From NCBI GenBank assembly GCA_037013495.1, contig CM072804.1, forward strand, positions 31,164,501-31,228,500: a stretch of 64,000 nucleotides of DNA, read 5' to 3'. A program made the translations under genes and the position numbers. How positions within the stretch are numbered: position 1 is the stretch's first letter; each line of letters opens with the position of its first letter. This stretch comes from Hippophae tibetana. Taxonomy: Eukaryota > Streptophyta > Magnoliopsida > Rosales > Elaeagnaceae. Of the stretch, positions 1-11,521 are shown in pieces. The notes below the pieces were generated by a model, which did no database searches, was not told the DNA's origin, and saw only the letters and a program-made list of their open reading frames with translations.

Positions 1-189
1 GCATTTTGAAATTCTTTTCAACAATCTGTCACTATTTTCAAAATGAAATGCAATTTTGAAAACTTTTATCTTGAGTATGCTTCGCAGGCGTATGCATAAA
101 TAAAGGTGTCTTTTAGACTTGAACCATTACTTAGTGAAAACATATCAAAGTTAACTAAGGTAGAATGGTAGACAAACCTTTGAACCAGT

Positions 190-560
190 AACCTTATTTG
201 GTTAATTGAAAATATCTATACAAGTTTTCTTTTTTAGATCCTCGTGATATAACTTCTCCACAAAATGTAAATATCCATCCACTTGTGGATTTATGATCAT
301 CTCGATTAATTATCAAGTTGGCATCAATAAACCTTTCTAAAACTGAAGAATTACCAATATAACATATACCATAATTCATAGTATCTTTTAAATATTTTAA
401 TATTCTATACAATGTCTACCAATGTAATTAATTAGGATTACTAGTATATTTACTCAATCTTCTAATAGAAAAAGCTATATCAAGTCTAGTTGATATCATA
501 ACATACATAAGGCATCCAATATATTTCAATTGAGAAACTGCTCTTATAGTATTAGGAAAT
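190..560 (-). pseudogene. Copia-1 RNase H domain remnant
   Basis: RNase H removes the RNA strand during reverse transcription and forms the C-terminal end of copia Pol. On the minus strand, 412-194 gives a frame with the family features YLKDT, a DAN triad and DDHKSTSGW, followed by a serine/lysine-rich stretch equivalent to the usual AISWGSKKQ. The following part (below 194), where the family has the EAEY motif, is not open. 413-560 matches the RT-RNase H connection in broken frames. Non-functional. Confidence 0.75.
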
Positions 561-1434
561 GGCCTAATGTTGAAATTAAAAAAATGTACTAATTGGTTTG
601 CAGTCAAAATGATTGAATTTCTTCAATATTTTCTCAATGTTAGGAGATTGAGTTAATGTAAGATCATTTGTATTTCTAATGATCTTAATTCCCAAAATTA
701 TATCCTCAAGGTCCATGTCTTTCATGTCAAAATTAGATGACAAAAATGACTTAGTAACTTTAATACCTTTTAAATTAGTTCCAAAAATAAACATGTCATC
801 AACATAAAAACATATAATCACACTTACTTCCATGAAATTTACTATAAACACATTTGTTAGATTCATGAATTCTAAATCCATTAGAGACTATCACTTTGTC
901 AAATTTCTCATGGCACTCCTTATGTGTTTGTTTGAGATCATATAAAATTTTTATTAGTTTGCATACTTTGTGTTGTTTCCCTTTCGCAACAAATCCCTTA
1001 TACTACTCCATGTAAATTTCTTCATCAAGCTCTCCATTAAGAAAAGTTCTTTTTACATCCATTTGATGGATCTCAAAGTCACTTATGATTGCTAATGCAA
1101 TAATTGGTTTAATAGTAGAAGTCCTAGAAATTGGTGCATATATATAAAAATAATCAAGGCCTTCCTTTTGGTTGTAGCCTTTTGCTACTAATCTTTTCTT
1201 GAATCTTTCAATTGATCCATCAATCTTTTTTTTCTTTGTGAAGATCCATCTACAACGAATAGATTTAGACTTTGGTAGTAGATGTACTAATTTCCAAGTC
1301 TTATTCCCCATAATGAAATCCATTTCATCATTTATGGCCTCTTTCCAAAATGCAATGTCTTGGGACTTCATGAGATCCTCACATGTGAGATGATCATATT
1401 CTACTATTTCTTGTGAAACATAAATTTTTTTCAC
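561..1434 (-). pseudogene. Copia-1 reverse transcriptase remnant
   Basis: RT copies element RNA into DNA. Two minus-strand frames cover it. 1434-1003 holds the N-terminal part (WKEAINDEMDFI, then RCRWIFTKK, KRLVAKGYNQKEGLDY, MDVKRTFLNGELDEEIYME). 881-576 holds the C-terminal part with catalytic motif YVDDM (residues 26-30 of that frame) and the conserved ILGIKI and LTQSPNIEKILKKF segments. About 120 bases between them (882-1002) lie in other frames, so the gene is disrupted. The YVDD active site itself is kept, which suggests fairly recent death. Confidence 0.85.
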
Positions 1435-2670
1435 ATATGAGTCTTTTGTCCTTTCAATTAAGTATACTACAAAGTTAGATCCAAATGATTTCTCTTTTCT
1501 AATTCTTTTACTTCTCCTCTACTCAAGAGATTTCTCAATGACATTTTTTAGGGATATTTTATCTTCTCTCTCATGAGATAAATCTTCATCTCTATTTTGT
1601 AAAGTCTCTATCACTTGTTGAGATGTTTGAAGATTTGAAAAAAAATAGCTTAGTAACGAATCTATTTTCATAAAATATGGCATATCTTCATCAAATTATT
1701 GTATTTATTTCAATTGAGTTATTAGGTTCCACTACTAGAAACTTATAGGTTTTTCTCTGTTCAACTTAACCTAAGATGACACACTCAATTCCTTTTTCTC
1801 CTAATTTATTTATCTTGGCTTCAAGTAGTCTTACTATAGCGCAAAATCCCAAACCTAAAGATAATATAAATTATGTTTTCTTTTCTTCCATAACTCATAT
1901 GAGGTTGCTTTCAAGCTTTTACTAGTCACCCTATTCAAAATGTGTGACATGTGGTTAACAAAGCTTCTCTCCATAAACCCCTACTAAGGCCAGAATTGCA
2001 TATCATAACATTAACCATTTTGGTAAGATTTTTTTTTCTTTCTCCTACCCCATTTTATTAGAGATTATAAGGTGTAGAAAATTCATGTATGATGCCAAAA
2101 ATTTCACATTAATAAGAGAAATGATATTCCCCCTCTCGATCACTTCTTAGACACTTTATTTTAGTGTCACACAAATTCTCTACTTCAACCTTATAAGTCT
2201 TAAATTTATCCAACGTCATAATAATACTTAGAGCAATCATCAATGAATGTAACAAAATCATTTTTATCACCCCTAGAAGGAGTACTATGCATGTCACAAT
2301 AATCAATGTGCACTAATTAAAATAAAAATGTTCTTTATGCTTTTGAAAAAAAAAGTGTTTTTGTAATTTTCTTTAGGAACAAATTTTACATTTTTCATGC
2401 ATATTATACTTATACTTAGGAATTAAATTTAAACTAGTCATATCATTTAGACGTCTATTATTTACATGTCTTAAACGATAATACTATAAGAATAATGAAT
2501 CAACAATATAAGCAAAATAAACATTCATTTTATTATTAATATTAAGTTTAAACATGCATTTATACAAATAACCCTTCCCTAGGAGCATTCCTCTCTTAGA
2601 AAGTATAAACTTATCAAACTCAAATATAAGTTTGAAGCCATGCTTATTAAGTAGGCTTTCAAAAACAAGA
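1435..2670 (-). pseudogene. Copia-1 integrase and pre-integrase remnant
   Basis: Integrase inserts the cDNA into the host genome. At about 2650-2400, minus strand, a GAG-pre-integrase-like stretch can be read ([19 protein letters not shown], then RLRHVNNRRLNDM), in which the family's usual WHxRLGH has lost its tryptophan and histidine. At 2306-2109 the catalytic core shows KFKTYKVEVENL and LRSDREGEY, corresponding to the second acidic residue region. The remainder to 1435 is the variable linker before RT. Several in-frame stops are present. Confidence 0.7.
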
Positions 2671-3062
2671 TTCTTTCTTTAGTCAGAATAAAAAGATTTC
2701 TCAGAATTGAACTCTATTTGAAAATTTCCTTTGCCTTTAACACCAGTAGTGGAAGAGTTCCCCATGTAGAGAATAAAAGCATCATTAAGGGCTTCATAGG
2801 TGGAAAACATCCTTTTATCTTTGTATATGTGCCTAGTTGCACTAGAATCAATCCACCATTCTGTATTGTTTTCAACAATAAATACTCTATTGATCATAGT
2901 CACAAATTTGACACTTGAATTGTCGTTATTCTTTCCTTTCTTAAAGAGACAAAAATTTCTCTTAAAATAACCAGGTTTACCATAATCAAAGCACAAGCCC
3001 TTTCTTTTCTTATTTCCTTTGTATTTAGAATCAAACATTCTTTTCTTGTTATTGTCACCCAA
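2671..3062 (-). pseudogene. Copia-1 zinc knuckle and protease remnant
   Basis: A single minus-strand frame of 127 codons. Near its N-terminus is a degenerate CCHC knuckle (residues about 24-38: CFDYGKPGYFKRNF, the histidine replaced by tyrosine). From about residue 69 is the protease entry WWIDSSATRHI, where the family has D[ST]GA, so the active-site glycine is lost. The knuckle would bind element RNA and the protease would cut the polyprotein. The frame continues out of gag and into integrase through shifted frames. Confidence 0.75.
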
Positions 3063-3780
3063 TGAAGTTTCATCCCTTTCTTTTGTGACTATTTTTATTT
3101 CTCTCCTCTAGCATAAGTATCTTAGAGAATTGGTCATCTATATTACTTAATTTCATTTCCTTATCACTATGGAGATTATGACCCAATTCTTCTAGGGATA
3201 TATCTTTTTTCTTATGCTTAAGACTCTTTTTGTAGTCTTTTTATGAAGGAGAAGTTTATCAATAATAAAAGTTACAACAATAGATTCATCTATTTTCATA
3301 TCATGTTGTTGAAATTGATTATGAATATGACATATTTCATGAAATTACTCTATTACCTTCCTATTATCAACTATGTGATATTAAAAAAAATTAGAAGATA
3401 GAAATTTCTTACTTATAACATCTTTAGACAAATATTTAGCTTCTAAAGCATCCCATATTTCTTTATAGTAGTAGATCTGTTATAATACTGATCAAAGAGA
3501 GCATTAGATATAGCATTAGAATATATGTCATTTACACACATAGTCATCTTGCTCCCACTTCTGTCTTCTACGAGTATCTTCTGTGGGTTCATTTTCATTT
3601 TCATCAAGTTTTTGTGTGGTGATAATATATATCACATTCAAACTTGCTAACAAAAAATGTAGTTTCTTTTGCTCACGTTGAAGGTTTCCTCCATCGAACT
3701 TATCCAATTTGACTAAATCAATAGCAAATTCATGAAGTGAAAATGATGATGGTGCCACACGAAATAGCATCTTAAGATTG
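3063..3780 (-). pseudogene. Copia-1 gag remnant
   Basis: Gag forms the particle core. 3770-3528 on the minus strand contains KLDKFDGGN followed by a lysine-rich stretch and LHFLLASLNVIYIITT, which matches the start of plant copia gag (typically a FDGxNFxxWKxxMxFLL segment). 3527-3063 carries the rest in broken frames. No clear start context or PBS follows upstream. Confidence 0.6.
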
Positions 3781-4006
3781 TTGAAAAAATAATATAATAT
3801 TATGAGAACTTATTGTCGAACTTTGTAAATTTAATAAAAGCTTTAAGGAACGATATATTATTGTTCTCCTTAAGACGCTATTTGCCTCCATCAATTTGGT
3901 GATACACAAGGGTTTAGCAAAAACGTCTCTAGGATATAATGAAGCTTTTGTTGTCTATGATATGCACTAACGAAGACAATCTAAAACATTTTAAACTTGA
4001 AGACCG

Positions 4007-4032
4007 CACACACACACACACACATATATATA
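4007..4032. repeat. (CA)n-(TA)n microsatellite
   Basis: About nine CA units followed directly by about four TA units. A simple sequence repeat, likely length-polymorphic. Confidence 0.9.
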
Positions 4033-4430
4033 AATTCTACAGTTATTAGAACATTAATTTATATATTTCAAACTTATGAATATTTTATCCCAAAATATTA
4101 TTTTGTTGAGGGAACTAATAAGTAGAAAATTACTTAGAATGGATTATATAGCTTAAGACCTTTGATATTTATAGAATAATTTAACACTCATTCATTTGGG
4201 TTACATTGCTTCATTTTTAGTCCTTAGATATTGATCAAATGGTTAGATCTCAAGTAATAAAACCGTATTTAATCAAGAATCATCAATCAAAGGTCCAAAT
4301 CGCACCCCAATAATTGTATGGCTTAAATTACACTTTCATTGATTGGTCAACTCTTGGTCAACATGGGTCAACTCTCAATAAATACAAATCAATCATTGAT
4401 GAATGGTTATGATCAACTATCATAACAATT

Positions 4431-4531
4431 CATCAAATCCAAAGGTCATGAATCAATCGTCATGACGTTTCATGGATCAAATGATAACAATCAACCATTA
4501 TAACGGTTCATCAAATCCAAAGGTCATGAAT
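4431..4531 (+). repeat. 23-bp direct repeat, 78-bp spacing
   Basis: The phrase beginning CATCAAATCCAAAGG and ending CATGAAT occurs at 4431-4453 and again at 4509-4531. The sequence between also repeats loosely (ATCATAACAATTC versus ATTATAACGGTTC), which points to a small tandem duplication. Confidence 0.7.
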
Positions 4532-5237
4532 ATCAGAACCCTTCATGGATTCAATGGTCATGAAATGAATGGGTATAATTTGAAAGTCATACATATACTA
4601 CATATCAGTGTGCATTTTGAAACCTCTTTAACAACGTGGAGATAGGATAGAAAAGCTTTTGGTATCATTCATTAAGACTTAAACCTGCATTATAGTGCAT
4701 ATCAATTAAGTTGCGATGCCAAGTCTACTAACTCATGATAGTGGTGATTCTTTGATATTATTTCTATGTTTCATTATCTTGAATGAAGACCTTTTATTAT
4801 TAAAAAAATACTTCCTCGTATTTGTAGAATTGTATTAACAAATTATGATTACGATGTCGGTGATCATCCTTATTAAAAAGTTGTAGAGAAGATTGTTTAT
4901 GTTCATTACTTTCATCTAGTAATAAAATTAATGTGTTAAATTTAAAATATGATAGTTGTAACAGATCAAACTATATAATATCTGAAAGCTTAGGAATAAT
5001 AGTAGTTAAATCTTTATTTAAATACTGTCAAACTGATTCTTAAGTTAAAATACAAATAATAAAACAATTGAAGTTAAACATATAAAGCCATGCATGCAAA
5101 TGAATTCACATCACACCAATAATGTTTCATAGTTGAATAGGTTTGAGAGCCTTCTTTGTATCGGTGATTATTGAAATTGCAATTGCATGGGCTTATAATT
5201 ATTGTTCCTAAGCCCAATTCATGAGTGAGAAATTTCC

Positions 5238-6210
5238 TCTCTTTCAACACACCATAAAAACCCTCCACATCTTCTTCTTTTTGTTTTTCTTTTCTTTTCC
5301 TCGAGAAAGGCATACATGTAATTAGAGATAAATGCATATAGAGATTTTAGTTATGCCAGTTATAAAATAGTTTAGTCTCTTCTTATTGTTTATAGTAATT
5401 TAGTAATTTTGTTACGAAAAAATGGCATTTATATAAGAATAAGTAGTCAAATTTTAAAACTTTTTTATATATCAATTATGCAGTCATTATTGTTTATTAC
5501 TAAAAATAGTATATGAGATAAGTATTTGAATAATAATTAAAAAATATCAAAAATAAATAAATGATAATTTGTCATTTTGTCTTCATTTTTTTCAAAAATA
5601 GAAGGATTAGATTGTTTCAAAAAATAATAAATGAATTAAGCTGCTCTTATTTACATAAACAAAGAATTTGTAGTATCATTCAATCATCTAATTAAAACAT
5701 GGTAGCATGACACTCTATTTATTTAATTTTACAAATAAGATATATTAATCATCTTTCTTAAAAAATTTAAGTATGATCAAATTGAGTCTTACTATCAGTA
5801 ATGGTCCGTAGTTATTTTAAGAGAAAAATATCTTAATAATTGAAAAAAAAAACAAGAATAGAATAATCAAAATTGACTTAAAATGATTAAATTATTCAAA
5901 AATGTAACAATAAATTAATTAAAATGTGTTAATTTAAAATAAATTGACAATTATATTTAATTTGTAAAAGTAAAATGATTTTAAAGGTTTTTTTCTTCAC
6001 AAATATCTTAATATAATATCTAAAAATCTAGTGACACTTAAGTTTAACGTACTGTTGTTCGTGCAATTGTAGCTTAATAGTATCAAATTCTCTTTTATTT
6101 CATATAATTGTAAGATCATAAATTCGATCACAGAATGAAAGTTCTGATGTCGGTATACATAGTTGCTTATTATTATTATTATTATATCAAAATCAAGCAT
6201 AATTTATCTT
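5238..6210 (+). repeat. Repeat R1, copy 1 (uninterrupted copy)
   Basis: This segment aligns by eye with three separated pieces downstream: 24150-24268, 31539-31929 and 33480-33945. Shared anchors include GATAAATGCATATAG, CAGTCATTATTGTT against TAGTCATTATTGTT, CATCTAATT, and GAATGAAAGTTCTGAT near the right end. Divergence is considerable, with many small indels. In copy 2 large insertions separate the pieces; here they are contiguous. No protein or RNA gene was recognised inside, apart from a weak tRNA-like promoter signature listed separately. Confidence 0.7.
6065..6165 (+). other. Possible tRNA-derived (SINE-like) promoter boxes
   Basis: GTAGCTTAATAGT resembles a degenerate box A, and AAATTCGATCAC about 45 bases later resembles a box B (consensus GGTTCGANTCC). 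The spacing suits a pol III internal promoter. The paralog at 33825-33920 keeps only part of the signal (AAATTTGATCAC). It may be the head of a decayed SINE or chance. Confidence 0.3.
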
Positions 6211-7026
6211 GACTACGATGAACAATATAATTTCGTTTGTAACGAAATTCAGACTTACATTCTTGACTACCTTTTTACCAAGGCTCGGTCGTAACTTCGT
6301 ATAATTAGTATGCTGATTTAAATAAGTTATTTTTAATAATATATATATATTTAGATTTATATCTATTAGATAAGATAATAATAAGTTAATTTTTTTTCAT
6401 AAAAATACATAAAATTCATTTTATAAAGATAATTAATTTATATTTTTTTTACATTTTTTTTTAAAATATGATAACATGAGTTTATTAATACATTATTTTT
6501 ACAAAATATATTTTTATATTATTTTTTTAAAAGATAAGGAATTATATTAATTTATTTAATTGACAATAAATTAAAATATATTTTGAATGTAATAAAATTT
6601 AATTATTATTTTTTCATTTTTTTCTTCTTAAAAAAATATATTAAATATTAAAAATTTAAATCATTACATATAATATCATAAAAATGATGAGAGAGAAATC
6701 AACAATCTTGAGCCTAACAATTAGCCATAAACTGAGTAGCGATATTTAGTTGTATTAATAATCAAGAGGCAGTTATCCCGTTGAAATGATTTAAAAGAAA
6801 TTGAATCTGTGAAATCTAACCTTTAGCTTCCCAAGAAAAAATGACATCATCGAATAGAATAGCTTTAATAACATTATTATTATCACCTTCTAAATAAAGG
6901 CTACCTTTTTCCATTATCATTACGGCTTACAGTTTTAAATTCCCTCACTATTTTCTTCTTAGAAATTGCGAGTGCAATCATTTTGTAGATGTTTTGATAC
7001 TAGACCACGTAATGACGCAACCAAAG
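6211..7026. other. AT-rich gap, no gene seen
   Basis: Mostly A/T runs with no recognisable coding or RNA gene. 6291-6330 carries a chance-looking resemblance to a lox site, listed under findings. 6700-7020 is slightly richer in G/C but no frame is convincing. Confidence 0.6.
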
Positions 7027-7496
7027 TGAATTTTTACATTTATAGTTTTACGTAATAAATTTAATAGAATAAAATATTGTTATTGATAATTTAATATGAT
7101 TTATCCTTTCATTTTAATTAGGATAAATTTTAAAAAATATTTTTTTCATTAATAAAATTAATGGTTACAAAAGTGAGAGAATAAAATAAATTAAAATAAA
7201 CACAAAATATTGACACACAATTGTTTCCTATCTGACACAACATTATTTTTCATAAAAAAAAATTGTTTATTTGGCTTGACTTTGCTTTACATCTCCTCTT
7301 TTTGGTGTGTCTTTTTAAGGAAAAAATATTGTCTATTTATATGCAAAATTACATATCCCTTATGTGACCAAAAATTGGACACGTAGTTAGTCAAATTTTA
7401 GCCACAAAATATATATTTATTTATTTGTTAAATTTGTCAAATGTGATTGTACCTAAAAAATTTATTTTTTTCCCTTTCATGTAAGTATGACTTACA
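7027..7496 (-). repeat. Copia-2 3' LTR
   Basis: About 470 bp ending TTACA on the plus strand, so the minus-strand LTR starts TGTAAG. It aligns with 11522-12025 through several exact blocks, such as CCCTTATGTGACCAAAAATT and CTCTTTTTGGTGTGTCT (GTGTCTCT in the partner). A purine-rich tract (AGAAAAAATGAGA on the minus strand, about 7499-7515) lies just inside it and may be the polypurine primer. The left end is less sure. Confidence 0.85.
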
Positions 7497-7559
7497 AATC
7501 TCATTTTTTCTAACTACATGGAGTGCTCCACCAATCCAGTAGCTAAACCAATCCAATAG

Positions 7560-8090
7560 CTAAATGAGTGAGAAATTCTATTTTGGAAGAATTTTCGGCA
7601 ACATGTCTACATTTTACTCTTTATGGATCTTCTCAAGTTGTAGCAGTTTTTTTCTCTATTATATCCCTAATCCAGTGATATCTCACATTAATATGTTTTG
7701 ATTTCGAATGAAAAGAGACATTCTTTCCAAGGTGGATAACACTCTAACTATCACAAAATAATTGATAACTATCTTGTTGCAACCCAAATTCTTTCAAGAA
7801 ATTTTTCATCCATAGAAACTCTTTAAATGCTTCCGTTGATGCTATAAACTCTACTACTATAGTGGACAGTGTAACTCACTTTTGTAACTTTGACTACCAT
7901 GACACAACTTTCCCTACAATTGTAATCAGGTAACTTGAGATGGATTTTCTGGAATTAACATCACCAGTCATATATGTATCTGTGTATCCAACTAACATAG
8001 GTTTGTCATTTCCAAAACATATGCATATTTGGAAGAACCTCGAAGATACCTGAAAATCCATTTCACTACAACCCAATACTCCTTTCTAGG
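7560..8090 (-). pseudogene. Copia-2 RNase H remnant
   Basis: On the minus strand the family features EFLWMKNFLKE, a FCDS box followed by a stop, and SKHINVRYHWIRD can be read across 7880-7600. Upstream, 8076-7894 gives LVGYTDTYMTGDVNSRKSIS and VGKVVSW, corresponding to the GYTDADWAGD and KSTSGY motifs, with the second aspartate replaced. This frame overlaps the RT frame ending at 7992 in another phase, which shows a frameshift at about 8050. Confidence 0.8.
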
Positions 8091-9200
8091 ATTTGAAAGG
8101 AATCTTCTCACAACTCCAACTACATGAGAAATATTTGGCCGTGTACAAACCATGACATACATCAGACTTTCAACTACTGAAGCATATAAAACCTTTCCAT
8201 ATCTTCCTTCTCTGTCTGTAGAAAGGTGTTGCTTAGAACTTAGCTTAAAATGATTATCAAGAGGGCAACTAATCACTTTAACCTTGTCCATATGAAATCT
8301 CTGAAGTACTTTCCTAATGTACTTCTCTTATGACAACTATAATTTCTTCGTGCCTTTGTCTCTAATAATACTCATGCAAAGAATCTTTTTTTAGCCCCAA
8401 TTCTTTCATGGCAAAAGACTTACTCAACTACTTTTTCAAGTTGTTGATTCTAGAAATATTCTGGTCAACAATCAACATATCATCCATATAGAGCAAAAGA
8501 ATAATGAAATCATCATCCGAAAATTTCTACACAAAAATACAATGGTGTGAAGTAGTCTTTTTGTAGCCTTAACAAACTCAAACTTCTTATACCATTGTCT
8601 TGGTGCTTGTTTTAAGTCGTAGATGCTTTTCTTCAATTTGCAAACATAATCCTCTTTTTTCTTTTGCTTGAAACCTTTAGGTTGCTTTATTTATCTCTTT
8701 TTCCAAATCACCATGTAGGAAGACAGTTTTGACATCCATTTTCTCAACCTCCAGGTCAAGACTTGCTACTAACCTCAACACAGTACATATGGATGTCATT
8801 TTCACAACTGGTGAGAAAATTTCGTTAAATTCAACTCCTTTTCTTTGGCTGAATCCTTTAACAACTAGTATAGCTTTGTATCGCAAACTAGAACTATGTT
8901 CTTCATGCTTCACCCTGAACACCCATTTATTTTTCAAAGCCCTCTTCCCTTTGGGTAGCTTCATCAACTTAAAAAATTTGTTCACATGCAAAGACTTCAT
9001 CTCATCTTGCATGGTTTCAATCCATTTTTGTTTGGATTTGTCATCCATAGCTCCTTCATAAATATCAGGTTCTCCTCCATCAGTGAAAGTTACATACTCA
9101 TCTAAAGGATATGTGGTAGAGGGTTGTCTCAGTCTATCACTTCTTTTTAGTGGGATAGGAGAATCCATAGGTGTTGGTGTTGGATAATGAACATCATCAT
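8091..9200 (-). pseudogene. Copia-2 reverse transcriptase remnant
   Basis: 9168-8677 (minus) carries the RT N-terminal half: WIETMQDEMKSL, KNKWVFRVK, VVKGFSQRKGVEFNEIFSPVVKM and KMDVKTVFLHGDLEKEI. The catalytic box YMDDM is encoded at 8490-8479 within LLYMDDMLIV, in a shifted frame. 8291-7992 carries the C-terminal part (SVVESLMYVMVCTRPNISH). At least two frameshifts split the gene. The acidic pair of the active site is kept. Confidence 0.9.
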
Positions 9201-10260
9201 CTCTCTAGTCTTCAGAACCAATTTCTATGGGAGCATCATATTCATCAGCTGGACAAACTTGGTCTTTATCTCAAACTTGTCTTGGCATTGATGTTGGAAG
9301 AATTAATTCCAAATATGATGAGTCACCATTGGAATTAGAAACATCCTTCTTCATTTTGACAATATCTTCAATGGTCTCATCTTCAACAAATACAACATCA
9401 TAGCTCCTGAAAAGTCACTTTGCAATCAAATCATAAAATCTATAGCCAAATTGATCTTGACCATAGCTAATAAAAATACATTATCTTGTCTTGGCATCAA
9501 GTTTGGATCTTTCATTCTTGGGGATATAAACAAATGCTTTGCAACCAAACACCCTCATATGATCATAGGAAACATCCTTTCTTGACTACACTTTATCTAG
9601 AACATCCATCTTGAAAAAGTACATGGTGAAAGATTCAACACATATGCAATTGTGAGTATGACATCACCCCAAAAAGTTTTAGGCAACTTTGCATGTGAAA
9701 GTAGAAATCTGACTCTCTCTATGAAAGTTTTGTTCATCCTTTCAACTAAGCCATTCAACTGTAGTATCTTTAGAGGTGTCATCTGATGCCGAATACAATG
9801 CTTTTTGCAGTAAGCATGAAAAGGTCTTGTGTATTCTCCACCATTGTTTGTCTGAATGCACTTTAAGTTCTTCTCAATCTATCTCTCAATTGAGGGATGA
9901 AATTCTTTGAAAACATCTAGCACCTGATCCTTTGTCTTCAGAAGATATACCCACATCTTTCTTGAATGATCATCAGTGAAAGTCACAAAATATTGAGCAC
10001 CATCGAGTACAAATCTGAATGAATCAGATCTAAAATATTGTTCATTCTGGAAGGAGAGGAACTCTTGAAAGAAACTCTATTTTGCTTTCTTGCTAGATAA
10101 TCAACACATTTCTCCAAATGTACTCCATCCATTCCAGGCAATATCTTCTTCTTGGCTAGACTTGTCATACCTTTTTCACCCATGTGACTGAGTCTCCTAT
10201 GCCATAATTCAACTGCACTATCTTTCTCCACGACATTTACTGTGTTGGTGGAGAGTTTTG
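9201..10260 (-). pseudogene. Copia-2 integrase remnant
   Basis: 10231-9983 (minus) gives the GAG-pre-integrase and zinc-binding part: ELWHRRLSHMGEKGM, then KCVDYLARKQNRVSF, where the second cysteine of the CxxC pair is a tyrosine. It continues into the core start ILDLIHSDLYS. 9782-9597 gives the end of the core, LQLNGLVERMNKTF, equivalent to QQNGVAERMN with the catalytic glutamate present. Stops separate the frames. 9200-9590 holds the integrase C-terminal region and the linker to RT. Confidence 0.85.
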
Positions 10261-10800
10261 CTTACATTATACACAAAGTTGTATGCTTCTTACCTCTAGC
10301 CACTACTAAGGAGCCTTTTGTAGGTTTCCATTTTTCATAAATGAAGAAGCTGTAATATCCTTTATTTGCAAGTTTGTGTATAGAGATCAAATTTAGGTGC
10401 ATATATGGAATATGCCTAAAATCCTTAAAAATAGTCTGGTTCCATTATCTGTTTCTAAGAAAAAATCTTCTCTACCAATAACCTTTGACATGCCTTCATT
10501 TCCCATTCTAACAATACCAAAACTTCCAGGTGTGTATGATGAGAAAAATTCTCCACGCGATGTAGCGTGAATTGTTGTACCACTATCAATCACCCAATTG
10601 GTCTTGTGTGATGTAAGATTGATAAAATCTTCATTATAAACGATATTGAACTCGTCTATGGTATATTTTTGCTCATTATCACTGCTTTCATCTTTCTTCA
10701 CTACTTTGCCTTTGTTTGTTTCCTGTTCCTTCTTGAACACCCGACAAAATTTCTTAATGTGACCTTTTTTTATAATGATGGCATTCAACATTGGCATAAT
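10261..10800 (-). pseudogene. Copia-2 zinc knuckle and protease remnant
   Basis: 10797-10393 (minus) reads KKGHIKKFCRVFKKEQE, the second half of a CCHC knuckle, then an acidic/lysine spacer. It continues NWVIDSGTTIHATSRGEFF, the copia aspartic protease entry with an intact DSGTT active site. The frame ends at 10393. 10392-10261 continues toward the pre-integrase domain in other frames. Confidence 0.85.
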
Positions 10801-11345
10801 TGTTTGATTTTCCTCTACTCTTTCCTTTAGATTTCTATTATCTATACTATCTCCTTCCTTTGGACTCTATGATAAGGGCTTATGCTTTTGAATCTTTTGC
10901 CCTGTTCTGTTTCTCATATGACAACAAGGCTTTTACAACAACTTCAAACTCCATCTTGTCTTTCACATAAGTCAAAGTTGTTGTGAGATTATTATATGAT
11001 GAGGGTAGTGATGCTAACAACATCACAACTTTCTCTTCATTACCGACGTGTTGTATCATGCTCACATTATCTTTCTTCCTCATCTGGTATAGCTCTTTCC
11101 ACAAATAAAATTTATTTGCAAGGTTCTTTGACATGTACATCTTTTTTAGAGTCTCCCATGTTACTTTTGCAGTCTTGTAATTTTTTGATTCAATATTTTG
11201 CAAGACACTGTATGAGAGATTTAGACTAATTATACTGGCTGTAATCTCATCTATCTTCTCTCACTGTTCCTTGGTGACGATTACTACCTTCTTTTCATTC
11301 CTTCTGTTGAATGAGAATATCCTTCATCCTCTTTTGCCATAAAAA
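10801..11345 (-). pseudogene. Copia-2 gag remnant
   Basis: 11203-10880 (minus) reads ETLKKMYMSKNLANKFYLWK, LYQMRKKDNVSMIQH, LLASLPSSYNNLTTTLTY and a basic tail. This is the UBN2-type gag pattern of plant copia elements (WxxLxxxY, LxxLxxMxMxE, LLxSLPxSY). The N-terminal part (to about 11345) is in another frame. 11346-11507 would be leader. Confidence 0.8.
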
Positions 11346-11507
11346 TAAATTATTATTGCCATTAAATTTCTCAATATCTATACATTTTTTTTCGCTATGT
11401 TTATTTTTCTACAAATAAATATGCCTTGGATCTAATATGATATTTTCAAATGTAGCAGATCAGTCTATGCTGTAACCACAGAGCATACAAAGAATTTTAC
11501 TAGACTA

Positions 11508-11519
11508 GTTCTGATATCA
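11508..11519 (-). other. Copia-2 primer-binding site
   Basis: On the minus strand TGATATCAGAAC directly follows the end of the 5' LTR. It differs at two of 12 positions from TGGTATCAGAGC, complementary to initiator methionine tRNA, the usual primer for plant copia elements. Confidence 0.75.
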
Positions 11520-11521
11520 GT

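Larger units (their letters stand above)
1..3800 (-). mobile_element. Copia-1: decayed Ty1/copia retrotransposon
   Basis: Read on the minus strand, 3800 to 190 shows the Ty1/copia order gag, zinc knuckle, protease, integrase, reverse transcriptase (RT), RNase H. Integrase before RT is what separates copia from gypsy. Every domain is broken by stops and frameshifts, so no polyprotein can be made. The 3' LTR would lie in 1-189 or beyond the window edge. I saw no LTR pair and no primer-binding site beside the gag start. The family call is firm; both ends are uncertain. Confidence 0.85.
3781..5237. other. AT-rich stretch, possible Copia-1 5' flank
   Basis: No coding sequence recognised. 3781-3960 directly precedes the gag start of Copia-1 on the minus strand and may be its leader. 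4200-4620 is less AT-rich and contains repeated phrases; it could be part of a lost 5' LTR, but no matching 3' copy is in the window. A minus-strand open frame at 5337-5074 overlaps the edge of repeat R1 and resembles no family I know. Confidence 0.4.

Noticed and set aside
5074-5337. 87-codon minus-strand frame
   Set aside because: Spans the edge of repeat R1; in R1 copy 2 the frame is destroyed by A/T runs, so no conservation.
8729-9061. 110-codon plus-strand frame
   Set aside because: Antisense to the Copia-2 RT domain.
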